Origin: JBPYFK01 sp051984675
GTDB taxonomy: Bacteria; Actinomycetota; Actinomycetes; Mycobacteriales; Pseudonocardiaceae
Direction of reading: 5' to 3'
Length of the DNA stretch: 64,000 bases
Assembly: GCA_051984675.1 (NCBI GenBank)
Contig: JBPYFK010000085.1
Coordinates: forward strand, 1-64,000
Shown here: positions 42,143 to 51,621 of the stretch, piece after piece
Layout of the letters: each line of letters begins with the position of its first letter
Numbering within the stretch: position 1 is the stretch's first letter
Notes under the pieces: model-generated
What the model was told of the DNA's origin: nothing
Databases searched by the model: none
What the model saw: only the letters and a program-made list of their open reading frames with translations
Translations under genes and position numbers: made by a program

Positions 42143-43669
42143 TCAGCTCAGGCGCCGACCGCCGGCTTGCGGGAAGTCGTCGGCGACGATGGCGGCCAGC
42201 TCCAACAGGGCAGCCCTGGTCGCGACGTTGAGCTGGTCCAGTTCCACCTCGGCGCCCTCTTCCAGGTGCGGGTCGAACGGAATCCGGCACACCGCGCGGC
42301 AGCGTGCCGCGAAGTGTTCCACCAGCTTGTCCACATCCACCTTGCCGGAGTTCGGATGCACCGCGTTGATCACGGTGACGGACCGCTTCACCAGCTCGCC
42401 GTAACCATGGGCATCCAGCCAGTCGATCGTGGCCGCCGCGCTGCGGGCACCGTCGACGGAACCCGACGACACGATCACCAGCGAGTCCGCGACCTCCAGC
42501 ACGCCCTTCATCGCCGAGTGCATCAAGCCGGTCCCGCAGTCGGTGAGCACCACGTTGTAGAAGTGCTCCAGCAGCGTGATCGTCCGGCGGTAGTCGTCCT
42601 CGCTGAATGCCTCGGAGACGGCCGGGTCCTGCTCGCTGGCGAGGATCTCCAACCGGCTCGGGCCTTGCGAGGTGTAGGAGCGGATGTCGCTGTACCTGCT
42701 GATGCGCGGCGCGTCCCGCAGTAGATGACGCACGGTCGCGGTGGTTTCCAGCGGGATCTTCTGGCTGAGTGTGCCCCGGTCCGGGTTCGCGTCGACGGCG
42801 ACCACGCGGTCACCACGCAGGGAAGCGAACGCCGAACCCAGCGTGGCGGTGGTCGTGGTCTTGCCCACACCGCCTTTCAGACTCAGCATCGCGATCTTGT
42901 AGCAGCCGTGCAGCGGCTGGTTGATCCGCGCGATCAGCTCCCGCCGCTCCTGCTCCGAAGCACTCTCACCGGGGTTGATGAGGTGGCCGCTGGCGACGTA
43001 GAGCGCGCGACGCCACCCGGACTGGGGGGCCCTCCTGGCTCGGCGAAGGAGTTGAGCGGTCGAGAGATCCGGGTCGAACGGCTGATTCACGACCGCTGGC
43101 CCGCCAGCAGCCTGGTGGGGCGCCGGAAAGGGCGGTTGCTGTGCGGGCGGTGCCTGCGATGCCGGTGACTGTCCGAGGTGCGCGAAAGGCGGGACCGACT
43201 GCCCCGCGGAGTAGTACTGCTGGTCGTTGGCAGCCGGGAACGGACCGGTAGTACCACCGCCCGAAGGCGGATAGACGACCTGCTGGCCTGGCGGCGCCAC
43301 GTACGGACCGGACTGGGTGACCGGCGGTGCCCCGGTGCTCGACGGATCGACGTACGACGGCGGCGGGTGCTCCCCAGGCTGCTCGGCGGGTTCGACAGAC
43401 ACCGGGCGATTCGGAACCCGCCCCGACGGCGTGGTTTCCGGGTCGACATACCCTGCCTTGCTCGGCTCGTGCTGGGCGCCGTTCCGCGCACCCACCGGCG
43501 GCGGAGCGGCGGAGTTGCCGACAGAGGTGGCGATTCCGTTGCCGGTGCGCGGGTTCTCCTGCTCGGCCGTGTGGAAATCGTCAGGTGTGGCCTCGCGGCC
43601 AGGGGAGGGGCGCGACGTCATCCGGTCCGGCTCACGCCGGGTGTCCGGTTCCTCGTATGGTCCGGTCAC
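42143..43669 (-). CDS. MinD/ParA-like ATPase with proline-rich N-terminal region (EspI/Rv0530-like)
   Basis: About 508 residues when started at GTG 43669, behind GGAGGGA. The first ~240 residues are disordered and rich in Pro, Gln, Ser and Tyr (PPPSYVDPSSTGAPPVTQSG and similar). A linking segment DLSTAQLLRRARRAPQSGWR follows, common to ESX-associated MinD-like proteins. The C-terminal half is a P-loop ATPase with the deviant Walker A KGGVGKTTTTATLG, then VAVDANPDRGTLSQKI and LTDCGTGLMHSAMKGVL. It resembles mycobacterial Rv0530 and EspI (Rv3876). Role unknown; it follows ccsB on the same strand after 174 bp. Confidence 0.8.
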   Translation of the reverse strand: MTGPYEEPDTRREPDRMTSRPSPGREATPDDFHTAEQENPRTGNGIATSVGNSAAPPPVGARNGAQHEPSKAGYVDPETTPSGRVPNRPVSVEPAEQPGEHPPPSYVDPSSTGAPPVTQSGPYVAPPGQQVVYPPSGGGTTGPFPAANDQQYYSAGQSVPPFAHLGQSPASQAPPAQQPPFPAPHQAAGGPAVVNQPFDPDLSTAQLLRRARRAPQSGWRRALYVASGHLINPGESASEQERRELIARINQPLHGCYKIAMLSLKGGVGKTTTTATLGSAFASLRGDRVVAVDANPDRGTLSQKIPLETTATVRHLLRDAPRISRYSDIRSYTSQGPSRLEILASEQDPAVSEAFSEDDYRRTITLLEHFYNVVLTDCGTGLMHSAMKGVLEVADSLVIVSSGSVDGARSAAATIDWLDAHGYGELVKRSVTVINAVHPNSGKVDVDKLVEHFAARCRAVCRIPFDPHLEEGAEVELDQLNVATRAALLELAAIVADDFPQAGGRRLS

Positions 43670-43843
43670 CGTTGGAGTCCCTCCAAGAACGAATCGAGAC
43701 CTTCCCGACCCAGGTGGGACGGTAGACCCACGTATATCGCAGGTCTCGCCCGGGCAGCCGTCCCTCAGTTGGGCTTGACCTACCGCCAGATCGTCGTGGA
43801 CCACGTCCCGGCGGACCCGGTCGGACCCGGTTAAGGCGGCGGG

Positions 43844-44896
43844 TCACACCCCAGCGTACGAGTGGAGACCGGAGACGACGAGGTTGATGAAGAACAGATT
43901 GAAGATCATCGCCGCGAGGCCGAGGATGTTGATCCATGCGGCGGGTACGCCACGCCAACCGGCGGTGGCACGGGCGTGCAGATAGGCGGCGTAAATGATC
44001 CACGAGACAAGCGCGCACGTTTCCTTCGGGTCCCAGCCCCAGAAACGTCCCCAAGCGGCCTCCGCCCAGATGGCACCGGCCACGATCGCGAACGTCCACA
44101 CCGGCATGATCAGCACGGTGGTGCGATAGGCGAGCCGGTCCAACGCCTGGCTGGTGGGCAGCCGGCTGCCGAACCGCGCCAGCTTCAACGGGTTGTTCTC
44201 GTGGCGTGCGCGCACCAGGTACAGGATGCTGGCGACACCGGCGAAGATGAGCGTGCCGCTGGAAATCACCGCCGCCGACACGTGAATCCAGATCCAGTAC
44301 GACTGCAACGCCGGCTGCAACGGGGCCGCCTTGGCGTACAACACCGTGCCGGACAGGAAAAGCAGCAGGGTCGTCGGTAGCAGCACGAAACCGCCCAGGC
44401 CGCGCAACTGGCGGGGCGCGGTGATCCGGCGCTGCGCGCGGGTCTGCCGGAACAGCGCGACCAGCCACGCCACGACGGCGGCCAGGCAGATCGCCGAACC
44501 GAACTCGTACATGTTGCCCCACGGCACGCGGCCCGCGGCCACCCCGCGGAACACCAGCGAGGTGGCGTGCACGAGGGCACCCAGCACGGTCATGGCCACG
44601 GCCATACCGCCGAAACGCTCGGAAAGCGGGCGGGTTCGGGGCGTCTCGATGTGGCCGACCTTCATGGCCGATTCCGGGCGCACTTCCTCGTCCGGCTCCG
44701 GCGGCTCGCCCGCGTTCGGCGCGGAAGCCGTGCCCGCACCGGTGGTGACCAGCTGGGATTCCCTGGTCGCGGTCCCTTTGGGCTGCTGGCCCAGGGTGAA
44801 CTCGGCGAAGTAGAGCAGCATCGCGGCGACGTAGATGGCCACCGCGGTCGCGAACGCCATGTCACTGTAGTTCGCGAGGATCTGGTTGATCGGCAT
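43844..44896 (-). CDS. ccsB: Cytochrome c biogenesis protein CcsB (system II haem ligase, CcsA/CcmC type)
   Basis: 350 residues with about eight TM helices. The haem-handling WWD motif region reads GWDPKETCALVSWIIYAAYL preceded by WAEAAWGRFW. GVAAGRVPWGNMYEFGSAIC carries the N-terminal conserved part. Together with ResB it exports haem and attaches it to CxxCH apocytochromes outside the membrane. Start is one base inside the resB stop (TGATG). Confidence 0.93.
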   Translation of the reverse strand: MPINQILANYSDMAFATAVAIYVAAMLLYFAEFTLGQQPKGTATRESQLVTTGAGTASAPNAGEPPEPDEEVRPESAMKVGHIETPRTRPLSERFGGMAVAMTVLGALVHATSLVFRGVAAGRVPWGNMYEFGSAICLAAVVAWLVALFRQTRAQRRITAPRQLRGLGGFVLLPTTLLLFLSGTVLYAKAAPLQPALQSYWIWIHVSAAVISSGTLIFAGVASILYLVRARHENNPLKLARFGSRLPTSQALDRLAYRTTVLIMPVWTFAIVAGAIWAEAAWGRFWGWDPKETCALVSWIIYAAYLHARATAGWRGVPAAWINILGLAAMIFNLFFINLVVSGLHSYAGV

Positions 44897-46575
44897 CAGC
44901 TGTTCCTCCCGCGCGCGGCCTCGGCTTCCCGCGCCCCTGTCGAACCGGCGCGTGCACCGCCGTCCGCGAGCAGATCGTTGGCCAACCTGGTGAACTCCTC
45001 GCCGTAGCCGGCCTGGTCAGTACGGGCGAGTCCGCCGACTTCGACCACGGTACGCGTGGGACGTGCATCACTCTGGTCGGGGCCGGCATCCTCGCCCTGG
45101 GAGTCGTGCTCGCCAGGATCATCCGATTCGGGCACGACCCGCACCCAGATCCGCCGGCGCTTGACGGTCAGCGACAGGCCCAGACCACCGATGATCGCGA
45201 TGGCGAAGAACAGCACGGTCATCTCGAACGGGTCGTGCGAGACCTGCAGGTCCACCCACCGCTGGACCCCGTCGAAGCGGATGGCGGTGCCGTCGGCGAG
45301 CCGGATTTCCTGGCCCAGCTTCAGGTTCTCCCGGGCGACCCGCTTGAGCCGGCCGGACTCCACCATGGACTGATCGACGCCGAAGATCGACTGGCCGTGC
45401 CCGGAGTCCAGCCCGAGGTCGCCCTTGAGCACGTCGACCGCGACCGCCGGATCATCCAGGTCGGGGAACTGCGAGCTCAGCAGCGATCCGTCCATGGACG
45501 CCGTCGGCGCGAACAAACCGGTGATCGCGAGCTGGTTCTGCCGGCGCTCCCGCTCATCCGGGACCCCGGGCGGGTCGAACTTCGTGGCGCCCTGGGACAG
45601 CATCGTCTGCGGGCTCATCGGCTGCCACTGGACCAGCTCGGTCCGTGTCTGGCCGTTCGGGAACGTCACGGTGAACTGCGGGGCGTAACCGTTACCGAGC
45701 AGGTACACGCGGTCACCAGCGGTGCGCAGTGGGTCGTTGACCCGCAGGTCGTACGGCCGCCACGTGTTGCTCGCCAGGTCGTCGCCGGACTGGTAGTCGA
45801 TGTTGGCCTGGTAGTTATTGGCCTGCCCGTCCGGCAGGTACCGCACCTTGAAGTTGTTGACCCGCAGGCAGAACGGGTCCAGGCGGGTGCCGTCCACGCG
45901 CAGCCCGGCCCGGAACGAGTCGTAGTTGTACGTCCCCGAGTTGCAGAACGACGCCCCGTTGGCCATGACGATGACGTTGCCCTCGTAGCCGTAGAGCTTC
46001 CCTCCCACGACACCGACCAGCAGCCCGATCAGCGCGAAATGGAAGACCAGGTTGCCGGCTTCCCGCAGGTAGCCGCGCTCGGCGCTGATGCTGCGCGAGT
46101 CGCCGGATTCGGTGGACTGCAGCTTGCGCCAGCCCCGCAGGCGACGCTCGGCGGCGGCCATGACCTGGTCCGGCGAAGCGTCCACAGTCGCCCGCACGTA
46201 GTGCGGCATGCGGGAGAGGTTGCGCGGGGTCCGTACCGGTTTGCCGCGCAGCTGCCGGTAGTACTCCAGGCAACGCGGCACCAGGCAGCCGATCAGGGAG
46301 ACGAACAGCAGGACGTAGATCGCCGCGAACCAGGGCGCGCTGAACACCTCGAACATGCCGACCTTGTCCAGCACTGGCGCCAGGTCGGGGTGCTGCGCGA
46401 AGTAGTGGTCCACATTGGCCTTGTTGAGCGAGCGCTGCGGCAGCAACGCGCCGGGCAGCGCCGCCAGCGCGAGCAGGAACAGCAGCACCAACGCGGTGCG
46501 CATGGACGTCAGGCCGCGCCACGTGTTGCGCAACAGCGCCAAGACCGGGGTGACCGAACTGGGCATCGTCCTCAC
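44896..46575 (-). CDS. resB: Cytochrome c biogenesis protein ResB
   Basis: 559 residues. TM helices near residues 24-46, 79-100, around 165-190 and after 440 (FEMTVLFFAIAIIGGLGLSL); a large extracytoplasmic domain lies between them. RTALVLLFLLALAALPGALL and RGYLREAGNLVFHFALIGLL are typical of ResB. A roughly 80-residue acidic C-terminal tail is added. Works with CcsB in system II maturation. GTG start at 46575; ATG three codons later possible. Confidence 0.94.
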   Translation of the reverse strand: MRTMPSSVTPVLALLRNTWRGLTSMRTALVLLFLLALAALPGALLPQRSLNKANVDHYFAQHPDLAPVLDKVGMFEVFSAPWFAAIYVLLFVSLIGCLVPRCLEYYRQLRGKPVRTPRNLSRMPHYVRATVDASPDQVMAAAERRLRGWRKLQSTESGDSRSISAERGYLREAGNLVFHFALIGLLVGVVGGKLYGYEGNVIVMANGASFCNSGTYNYDSFRAGLRVDGTRLDPFCLRVNNFKVRYLPDGQANNYQANIDYQSGDDLASNTWRPYDLRVNDPLRTAGDRVYLLGNGYAPQFTVTFPNGQTRTELVQWQPMSPQTMLSQGATKFDPPGVPDERERRQNQLAITGLFAPTASMDGSLLSSQFPDLDDPAVAVDVLKGDLGLDSGHGQSIFGVDQSMVESGRLKRVARENLKLGQEIRLADGTAIRFDGVQRWVDLQVSHDPFEMTVLFFAIAIIGGLGLSLTVKRRRIWVRVVPESDDPGEHDSQGEDAGPDQSDARPTRTVVEVGGLARTDQAGYGEEFTRLANDLLADGGARAGSTGAREAEAARGRNS

Positions 46576-46678
46576 ATCTACACCGACATTCCTGCGTGCC
46601 GCAGGTCACCGAGCATCCCGGCACGCACGGATGAGCATCGACACGTCATTGGGGCGGTAATCCCGGTCACGGCACAGG

Positions 46679-47461
46679 TCATAGCGGCAACTCGACACCA
46701 CTGATCGGACCCCGCAGCAGTGCTATCAACTCGTCCCACACGCCGGTGGCCAGCAGCAACCCGACGACAACCAGCAAACCGCCGCCGACCAGCTGAATCA
46801 CCCGGCCGCGAGCCCGCAACCAGCCCGCACTCCGCACGGCCCAGCGAGCCCCGAGCGCCAGCACGACGAAGGGAAGCCCCAAACCCACGCAGTAGGCCAG
46901 CACCAGCAGCACACCCCGGAATGCCGTACCGGCGTCAGTCTGGGTGCCGGCTGCGACCGAAATCACACCGATCAGCGTGGGTCCGAGGCACGGCGTCCAC
47001 CCCAGCCCGAAGGTCGCACCGAGCAGCGGAGCGCCCCACACGCCCAGCCGGGGAGTGCGGTGGAACCGCACCTCGCGCTGCAGGGCGGGAATCAGGCCGA
47101 GAAACACCAACCCCATGGCCACCGTCACGACACCGCCGAGACGCTGCAAAACCTGCTCGTCACGCAACAACACGTCCGACAGGCCCAGCAACAGCAACGC
47201 ACCAGCACCGAAAACGACGCTGAATCCGGCCACGAACAGCGCGGCCGCTCCAGCCACCCGCCACCTGCCCCGGCGCGCCTGCTCGGCCTCCGCGCTGTCC
47301 ACCGGCGGCGCCTCGGCCCCGACCACGCCCGCCAAGTAGGCCAGATACCCGGGAACCAGCGGCACAACACACGGAGAAGCGAAGCTGATCGCACCCGCCA
47401 CGACGGCGATACCGGCCGCCAGCAGCAGCGGGCCGGACGCGACGAGCTCGGTGGGATTCAC
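46679..47461 (-). CDS. ccdA: Cytochrome c biogenesis protein CcdA
   Basis: 260 residues when started at GTG 47461 (VNPTELVASGPLLLAAGIAV); the open frame upstream is meaningless. Six TM helices, with the two redox cysteines in FASPCVVPLVPGYLAYLAGV and FGLGWTPCLGPTLIGV. CcdA passes electrons from cytoplasmic thioredoxin to the ResA-like thioredoxin outside, keeping apocytochrome cysteines reduced. The gene for that partner is immediately upstream. Confidence 0.93.
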   Translation of the reverse strand: MNPTELVASGPLLLAAGIAVVAGAISFASPCVVPLVPGYLAYLAGVVGAEAPPVDSAEAEQARRGRWRVAGAAALFVAGFSVVFGAGALLLLGLSDVLLRDEQVLQRLGGVVTVAMGLVFLGLIPALQREVRFHRTPRLGVWGAPLLGATFGLGWTPCLGPTLIGVISVAAGTQTDAGTAFRGVLLVLAYCVGLGLPFVVLALGARWAVRSAGWLRARGRVIQLVGGGLLVVVGLLLATGVWDELIALLRGPISGVELPL

Positions 47462-47550
47462 ACGTCGAGGGTAGGTAAGTCCCGCAGCGATCACGCACGG
47501 GCCCACCCCAGTGCGTAGTCTCGCCACATGTCGATCAGCCTGACCGGCCG

Positions 47551-48177
47551 TCACGGCTGGTGAGGCGGCTCCGCGGCGACTTTCTGCACCTCGGACAGCA
47601 GGTCGTTCTCCGGCATCTGCATCAGGAACACCCCCGCCACCCGGTGCTGCCGGTCCAGGATGATCGTCGACGGCACCACGCTGCGCGGGTAGTTGCGCAG
47701 CGACAGCAACGCCCGGCCGGACGGGTCGAAGATCGAGGGGTACGTCACACCCCGGTCGCGCATGAAGTCCGAGGCCGCCGAGCGGTCGTCGCGAACGTCG
47801 ACCCCGACGAACTGCACGCCCTGGGAGGCGGTCAACCGCTGCACGTCCGCCAGGCCGTCGGCTTCCGCCCGGCACGGCCCGCACCACGATCCCCACAGGT
47901 TGATGACGACGACCTTGTCGTTGTAGTCGGTGAGGTGGATCTGTTGCCCCGGTTGCACCAGGCTCTCGCCAGTCAGGTCGGGGACGCGGCCCCGCTCCTG
48001 GGGAGGATAGTGAATGCGCGTCTGGCCACCTGGCGACACGAACGTGAACTCGCCGTCCTGCGACACCGCGTGATCACCGGTCTGACAGCCGGCGGCGAAC
48101 ATCGACACCACCGCGCCGAGCACGGCACACGCGCGCACGAACCGCCTCCGTGGGAGCTTGACCGCTGGAAACCTCAT
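47551..48177 (-). CDS. ResA/TlpA-like membrane-anchored thioredoxin
   Basis: 208 residues with a lipoprotein-type signal (LGAVVSMFAAGC, Cys about residue 31) and a thioredoxin domain bearing WCGPC in NLWGSWCGPCRAEADGLADV. PSTIILDRQHRVAGVF provides the cis-Pro side. It should reduce apocytochrome c cysteines with electrons from CcdA. ATG overlaps the stop of the phosphatase gene (ATGA). Equivalent to Rv0526 in M. tuberculosis by position. Confidence 0.92.
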   Translation of the reverse strand: MRFPAVKLPRRRFVRACAVLGAVVSMFAAGCQTGDHAVSQDGEFTFVSPGGQTRIHYPPQERGRVPDLTGESLVQPGQQIHLTDYNDKVVVINLWGSWCGPCRAEADGLADVQRLTASQGVQFVGVDVRDDRSAASDFMRDRGVTYPSIFDPSGRALLSLRNYPRSVVPSTIILDRQHRVAGVFLMQMPENDLLSEVQKVAAEPPHQP

Positions 48178-48809
48178 GCGCCGGTCACCTTCGGATCGCT
48201 GATCCCGGCCGGCTCGGTGTAGGACACGCGCACCAGATGCTCATCGTCGAACACCAGGGTCGTCAACGAAGCCAGCGAGCACTGCCGGCGACGCGGATCG
48301 TGCCACAACCTCCTGCCCTCCAAGAACCGGCGTAACGTCCAGATCGGCAACTGGTGCGACACGCACACCGCTTCGCCGCCCTCGGCACGCAGGCGGGCGC
48401 GGTGCGCGGCGGCGAGCATCCGGTGCGCGATCCGCAGGTATGGCTCGCCCCAGGAAGGGAGGAACGGGTCGCGCAGCTTGGCCCAGTGCCGGGGCGAGCG
48501 CAACGCCCCGTCCCCGACGGCGACCTTCAGACCCTCGAACCGGTTCGACGCCTCGATGAGCCGCTCGTCGGTGGCCACCTCCAGCCGGTGCGCCGCACCG
48601 ATCGGAGCCGCCGTCTGCTGCGCGCGGTCCAGGGGCGAGGCCACCACGTGCCGAATGTCGTGGTCGGTGAGGAACTCCGCCACCAGCTTCGCCTGCCGCT
48701 GACCGGTGTCGGACAGCCGGAAGCCCGGCAGCCGGCCGTAGAGGATGCCGTCCGGGTTGTGCACCTCGCCGTGCCGCAGCAGGTGGACGAGGGTGCGCGA
48801 CGCGGTCAC
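48174..48809 (-). CDS. Histidine phosphatase-family protein (phosphoglycerate mutase-like)
   Basis: 211 residues when started at GTG 48809 (VTASRTLVHLLRHGEVHNPD), which overlaps the hemL stop by 4 bp. LLRHGEVHNP is the RHG catalytic motif, SPLDRAQQTAAPI and CVSHQLPIWTL (second catalytic His) complete the site. Substrate unknown. The conserved hemL-PGM-ResA-CcdA order, matching Rv0524-Rv0527, hints at a link to haem or cytochrome biogenesis, but that is inference. Confidence 0.88.
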   Translation of the reverse strand: MTASRTLVHLLRHGEVHNPDGILYGRLPGFRLSDTGQRQAKLVAEFLTDHDIRHVVASPLDRAQQTAAPIGAAHRLEVATDERLIEASNRFEGLKVAVGDGALRSPRHWAKLRDPFLPSWGEPYLRIAHRMLAAAHRARLRAEGGEAVCVSHQLPIWTLRRFLEGRRLWHDPRRRQCSLASLTTLVFDDEHLVRVSYTEPAGISDPKVTGA

Positions 48810-50140
48810 CTGCCGGCCTCCGGCCGCGTGGCCGCCGCGGCGGCCGCTGCCGCGTGCGGCAGGGCTTCCGCGATCGCGTCGAACGCGTCGTCGTCCATGG
48901 CCGCGTTGACGAACCAGCACTCGAACGCGCTCGGCGGCGGGTAGATCCCGCGCTCCAGCAACGCGTGGAAGAACGGGGGGAACCGCCAGGACTGCTGCGC
49001 CTGCGCGCCCGCGTAGTCGCGCACCGGGGAATCGCTGAAGAAGACGCTGAGCATGTTGCCGGCGTACGCGACCTGGTGCGGCACGCCTTCGCCGGTCAGC
49101 GCCGATCCGAGCAGCTCACCGAGCCGTTTCGCGTTGCGGTCCAGAGCGGTGTAGACGTCCGCGTCCGCGGCGGTCAGGTTCGCCAGGCCGGCGGCCACCG
49201 CGACCGGGTTCCCGGCCAGCGTCCCCGCCTGGTAGACCGGTCCGGACGGTGCGAGCATCGCCATCACGTCGGCGCGCCCGCCGAACGCGGCGGCCGGCAG
49301 GCCACCGGACATGACCTTGCCGAAGGTGTAGAGGTCACCGGCGACGCCGTCCAAGCCGTACCAACCGGCGGCCGACACCCGGAAGCCGGTCATGACCTCG
49401 TCCATCACCAGCAGCGCGCCCGCCGAGCGCGCGAACTCGCGCAGCGCGGCGTTGAACCCGGGCTCCGGCGCCACGGCACCCATGTTCCCGGCGGCCGCCT
49501 CGGTGATCACGCACGCGACGTCGCCGCCGTGTTCCGCGAACGCAGCACGCACCGCGTCGACGTCGTTGTAGGGCAGCACGACGGTGTCGGCTGCTTGTGC
49601 GCCCGTCACACCCGGGGTCGTCGGCAGGCCGAGGGTGGCGACCCCGGAGCCGGCGCTGGCCAGCAGGGCGTCCACGTGCCCGTGGTAGCAGCCGGCGAAC
49701 TTGATGACCTTGCGGCGGCCCGTGAAGGCCCGGGCCAGCCGGACCGCGCTCATCGTCGCTTCGGTACCGGAGTTCACCAGCCGCACCTGCTCGACCGGCT
49801 CAACCCGGTTGATGATCTCCTCGGCGAGCGCGATCTCGCCGGGGCCGGGCGTGCCGAAGGACAACCCGTCGCCGGCGGCTTCCCGGACGGCGCGCACCAC
49901 GTCCGGGTGAGCGTGCCCGTTGATCATCGGACCCCACGACGACACCAGGTCGACATACCGGTTGCCGTCCGCGTCCCACAGGTAGGCACCCTCGCCCCGC
50001 ACCATGAACCGTGGCGTGCCACCGACCGACTGGAACGCCCGGACGGGGGAGTTGACGCCACCGGGGGTCACGGCCAGTGCGCGGTCGAACAGTTCCCGGG
50101 ACCGGGCCGCCGCATCGCGAGGTGCTGGATCAGCTGTCAC
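48806..50140 (-). CDS. hemL: Glutamate-1-semialdehyde 2,1-aminomutase
   Basis: 444 residues when started at GTG 50140 (VTADPAPRDAAARSRELFDR). PLP enzyme that turns glutamate-1-semialdehyde into 5-aminolevulinate, second step of the C5 pathway after HemA. Lys in YTFGKVMSGGLPAAAFGG is the PLP lysine; LVNSGTEATMSAVRLAR and MDEVMTGFRVS are characteristic. Start is 11 bp inside the preceding membrane-protein gene. The partner hemA lies about 6 kb upstream on the same strand. Confidence 0.95.
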   Translation of the reverse strand: MTADPAPRDAAARSRELFDRALAVTPGGVNSPVRAFQSVGGTPRFMVRGEGAYLWDADGNRYVDLVSSWGPMINGHAHPDVVRAVREAAGDGLSFGTPGPGEIALAEEIINRVEPVEQVRLVNSGTEATMSAVRLARAFTGRRKVIKFAGCYHGHVDALLASAGSGVATLGLPTTPGVTGAQAADTVVLPYNDVDAVRAAFAEHGGDVACVITEAAAGNMGAVAPEPGFNAALREFARSAGALLVMDEVMTGFRVSAAGWYGLDGVAGDLYTFGKVMSGGLPAAAFGGRADVMAMLAPSGPVYQAGTLAGNPVAVAAGLANLTAADADVYTALDRNAKRLGELLGSALTGEGVPHQVAYAGNMLSVFFSDSPVRDYAGAQAQQSWRFPPFFHALLERGIYPPPSAFECWFVNAAMDDDAFDAIAEALPHAAAAAAAATRPEAGR

Positions 50141-50525
50141 GGTCCCCAGTTTGACAGGCGGGCTGCGGCGGTAACGTCGGGGCAGGTCCCGGCTCGTCGA
50201 CACGGCGCCGCCGACCAGCGCGAACAGCCAGCAGGGACTGGCGGAACGCGTCCAGCACGAGGCCCCCGGACAGCACGCCGAGTCCGGTCGACCCGACGAT
50301 CCGGCCGCCGAGGTAACGGGTGCTGGCTGTGCCGAGCAACTCGACCGGCACGAGCGCGCTCTTCCACACCCACACCGCGGCTGCGGCCATCAGCACGGCG
50401 ACCACCGCTTCGACCCCGGCCACCCAGCCTCGCCAGGGCTGGTGCAGGCGGGCATCCGAGGGTCCGGCCGGTTCCGGCGCGAGCTCAGCGTCCGCCGGGG
50501 GCTTGGGGGAGTCCGGTTCGCTCAC
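50130..50525 (-). CDS. Small uncharacterised membrane protein
   Basis: 131 residues: Pro/Glu-rich N-terminus, one TM helix (WVAGVEAVVAVLMAAAAVWV, about 34-53), and a second hydrophobic stretch around GRIVGSTGLGVLSGGLVLDA. Overlaps hemL by 11 bp, so they are translationally coupled. I do not recognise a family. Coding is supported by the overlap and by hydrophobic segments of TM length. Confidence 0.65.
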   Translation of the reverse strand: MSEPDSPKPPADAELAPEPAGPSDARLHQPWRGWVAGVEAVVAVLMAAAAVWVWKSALVPVELLGTASTRYLGGRIVGSTGLGVLSGGLVLDAFRQSLLAVRAGRRRRVDEPGPAPTLPPQPACQTGDRDS

Positions 50526-50549
50526 GCCGGCCAGCTTTCCACGTCCGGG

Positions 50550-50999
50550 TCATCCCCGGTCGAGTGATTGGAGGGCTTCGGTCAACGCCTGCGGATCGCG
50601 TGCCCAGGCCAACACGACCTGGTCACCCCCCACCCGTAGCGGTACCGGGGTCGTGCCCTTCGGAGGGGTCCAGCCGCCCCCGAGCACACGGGCGCCCACC
50701 GGCGCGCCGACGTCCGCGACCTCGGTGATCTCGCTCACGGGGACCTGCTCGCGCCCGGCGGTCAACGTGGTCGCCGTCAGCCGCACCGAGCACAGCCTGC
50801 GACGGGCGTACAGCCACACGGCGGTCGCCGCCGTGGCGGCGCACGCGAACAGCAGCCACATCGCGAGGTTCACCGGCCCGGGCGGCGTCAGAGCCTCCAC
50901 GGCGACGCCGACCAGCCCGCCCACGGGACCCCACAACAGCGGCCACCAGCTGGTGCGCTCCTGGTACAGCACCGGAGCCGACTCGTCCAACGCCGTCAT
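50550..50999 (-). CDS. DUF3093-like membrane protein
   Basis: 149 residues when started at ATG 50999 (MTALDESAPVLYQERTSWWP), which overlaps the upstream stop in ATGA fashion. Two TM helices (LLWGPVGGLVGVAVEAL and WLLFACAATAATAVWLYA), then a beta-rich domain (VRLTATTLTAGREQVPVSEI, VPLRVGGDQVVLAWARDP). The two-helix plus beta-domain plan resembles DUF3093, a family of unknown role; I rate that assignment moderate. Confidence 0.6.
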   Translation of the reverse strand: MTALDESAPVLYQERTSWWPLLWGPVGGLVGVAVEALTPPGPVNLAMWLLFACAATAATAVWLYARRRLCSVRLTATTLTAGREQVPVSEITEVADVGAPVGARVLGGGWTPPKGTTPVPLRVGGDQVVLAWARDPQALTEALQSLDRG

Positions 51000-51607
51000 G
51001 ACACCCCGTCCGCCGCGTAACCGGCCGCCTGGAAGAACCACTGCGACGGCTTGACGTAGCTGAGCACGATGAACGCGACCATCGTGACCAGCACCAGCCC
51101 GTTCTCGGCGTACCCGATGATCGCCAGGTGGGTCGGCACCTCCACGCCGCGCGGCAGGCTGCCCACTCCCGTGGCACCCGGGCCGACACTGCCTGAGATC
51201 AGCCCGATCAGCGCACTCAGCCCCCAGAGGGCGGCGAACACGGTCAGCGTGATGCGCGCCCAGTTCCGCCCGGCGCGCATCTTGAAACCGAACAAGATCC
51301 ACAACACGGCCATGATGACCGCGAACACGATGCTTCCCACCAGGCTCGCCTGGACCACGAGATGCGCCACGGCCAGCGCCTGCCGGAACTGCGGATCGCC
51401 GGAGTTCATGCCCTGTGCGGCGATCGACCTTTCCAGCACGCGCTCCACCCAGTCACGCATGGTGAAGTAGGTGATGACCGAGGCCAACACCGCCAGCAGC
51501 GGCATCACGATCGCGATCCAGAACGCGGCCTCGACGGTGGGCGGGCGCTGAGCACCGCCACCGCCCTCATCGGGCGGCACCGGAGCCGCCGGGTATGGCG
51601 TTGTCAC
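50996..51607 (-). CDS. Four-TM membrane protein, paralogue of the gene at 51709-52356
   Basis: 203 residues when started at GTG 51607 (VTTPYPAAPVPPDEGGGG). A Pro/Gly-rich N-terminus is followed by four hydrophobic segments: FWIAIVMPLLAVLASVITYF, LVGSIVFAVIMAVLWILFGF, ITLTVFAALWGLSALIGLIS and LVLVTMVAFIVLSYV. The motif GRNWARITLTVF recurs as GGQQWARVVLTVF in the neighbouring gene, so the two look like a tandem duplicate. It lies in the hem operon, where M. tuberculosis has Rv0513/Rv0514. Function unknown. Confidence 0.68.
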   Translation of the reverse strand: MTTPYPAAPVPPDEGGGGAQRPPTVEAAFWIAIVMPLLAVLASVITYFTMRDWVERVLERSIAAQGMNSGDPQFRQALAVAHLVVQASLVGSIVFAVIMAVLWILFGFKMRAGRNWARITLTVFAALWGLSALIGLISGSVGPGATGVGSLPRGVEVPTHLAIIGYAENGLVLVTMVAFIVLSYVKPSQWFFQAAGYAADGVS

Positions 51608-51621
51608 CTGGCAAACGTAAG

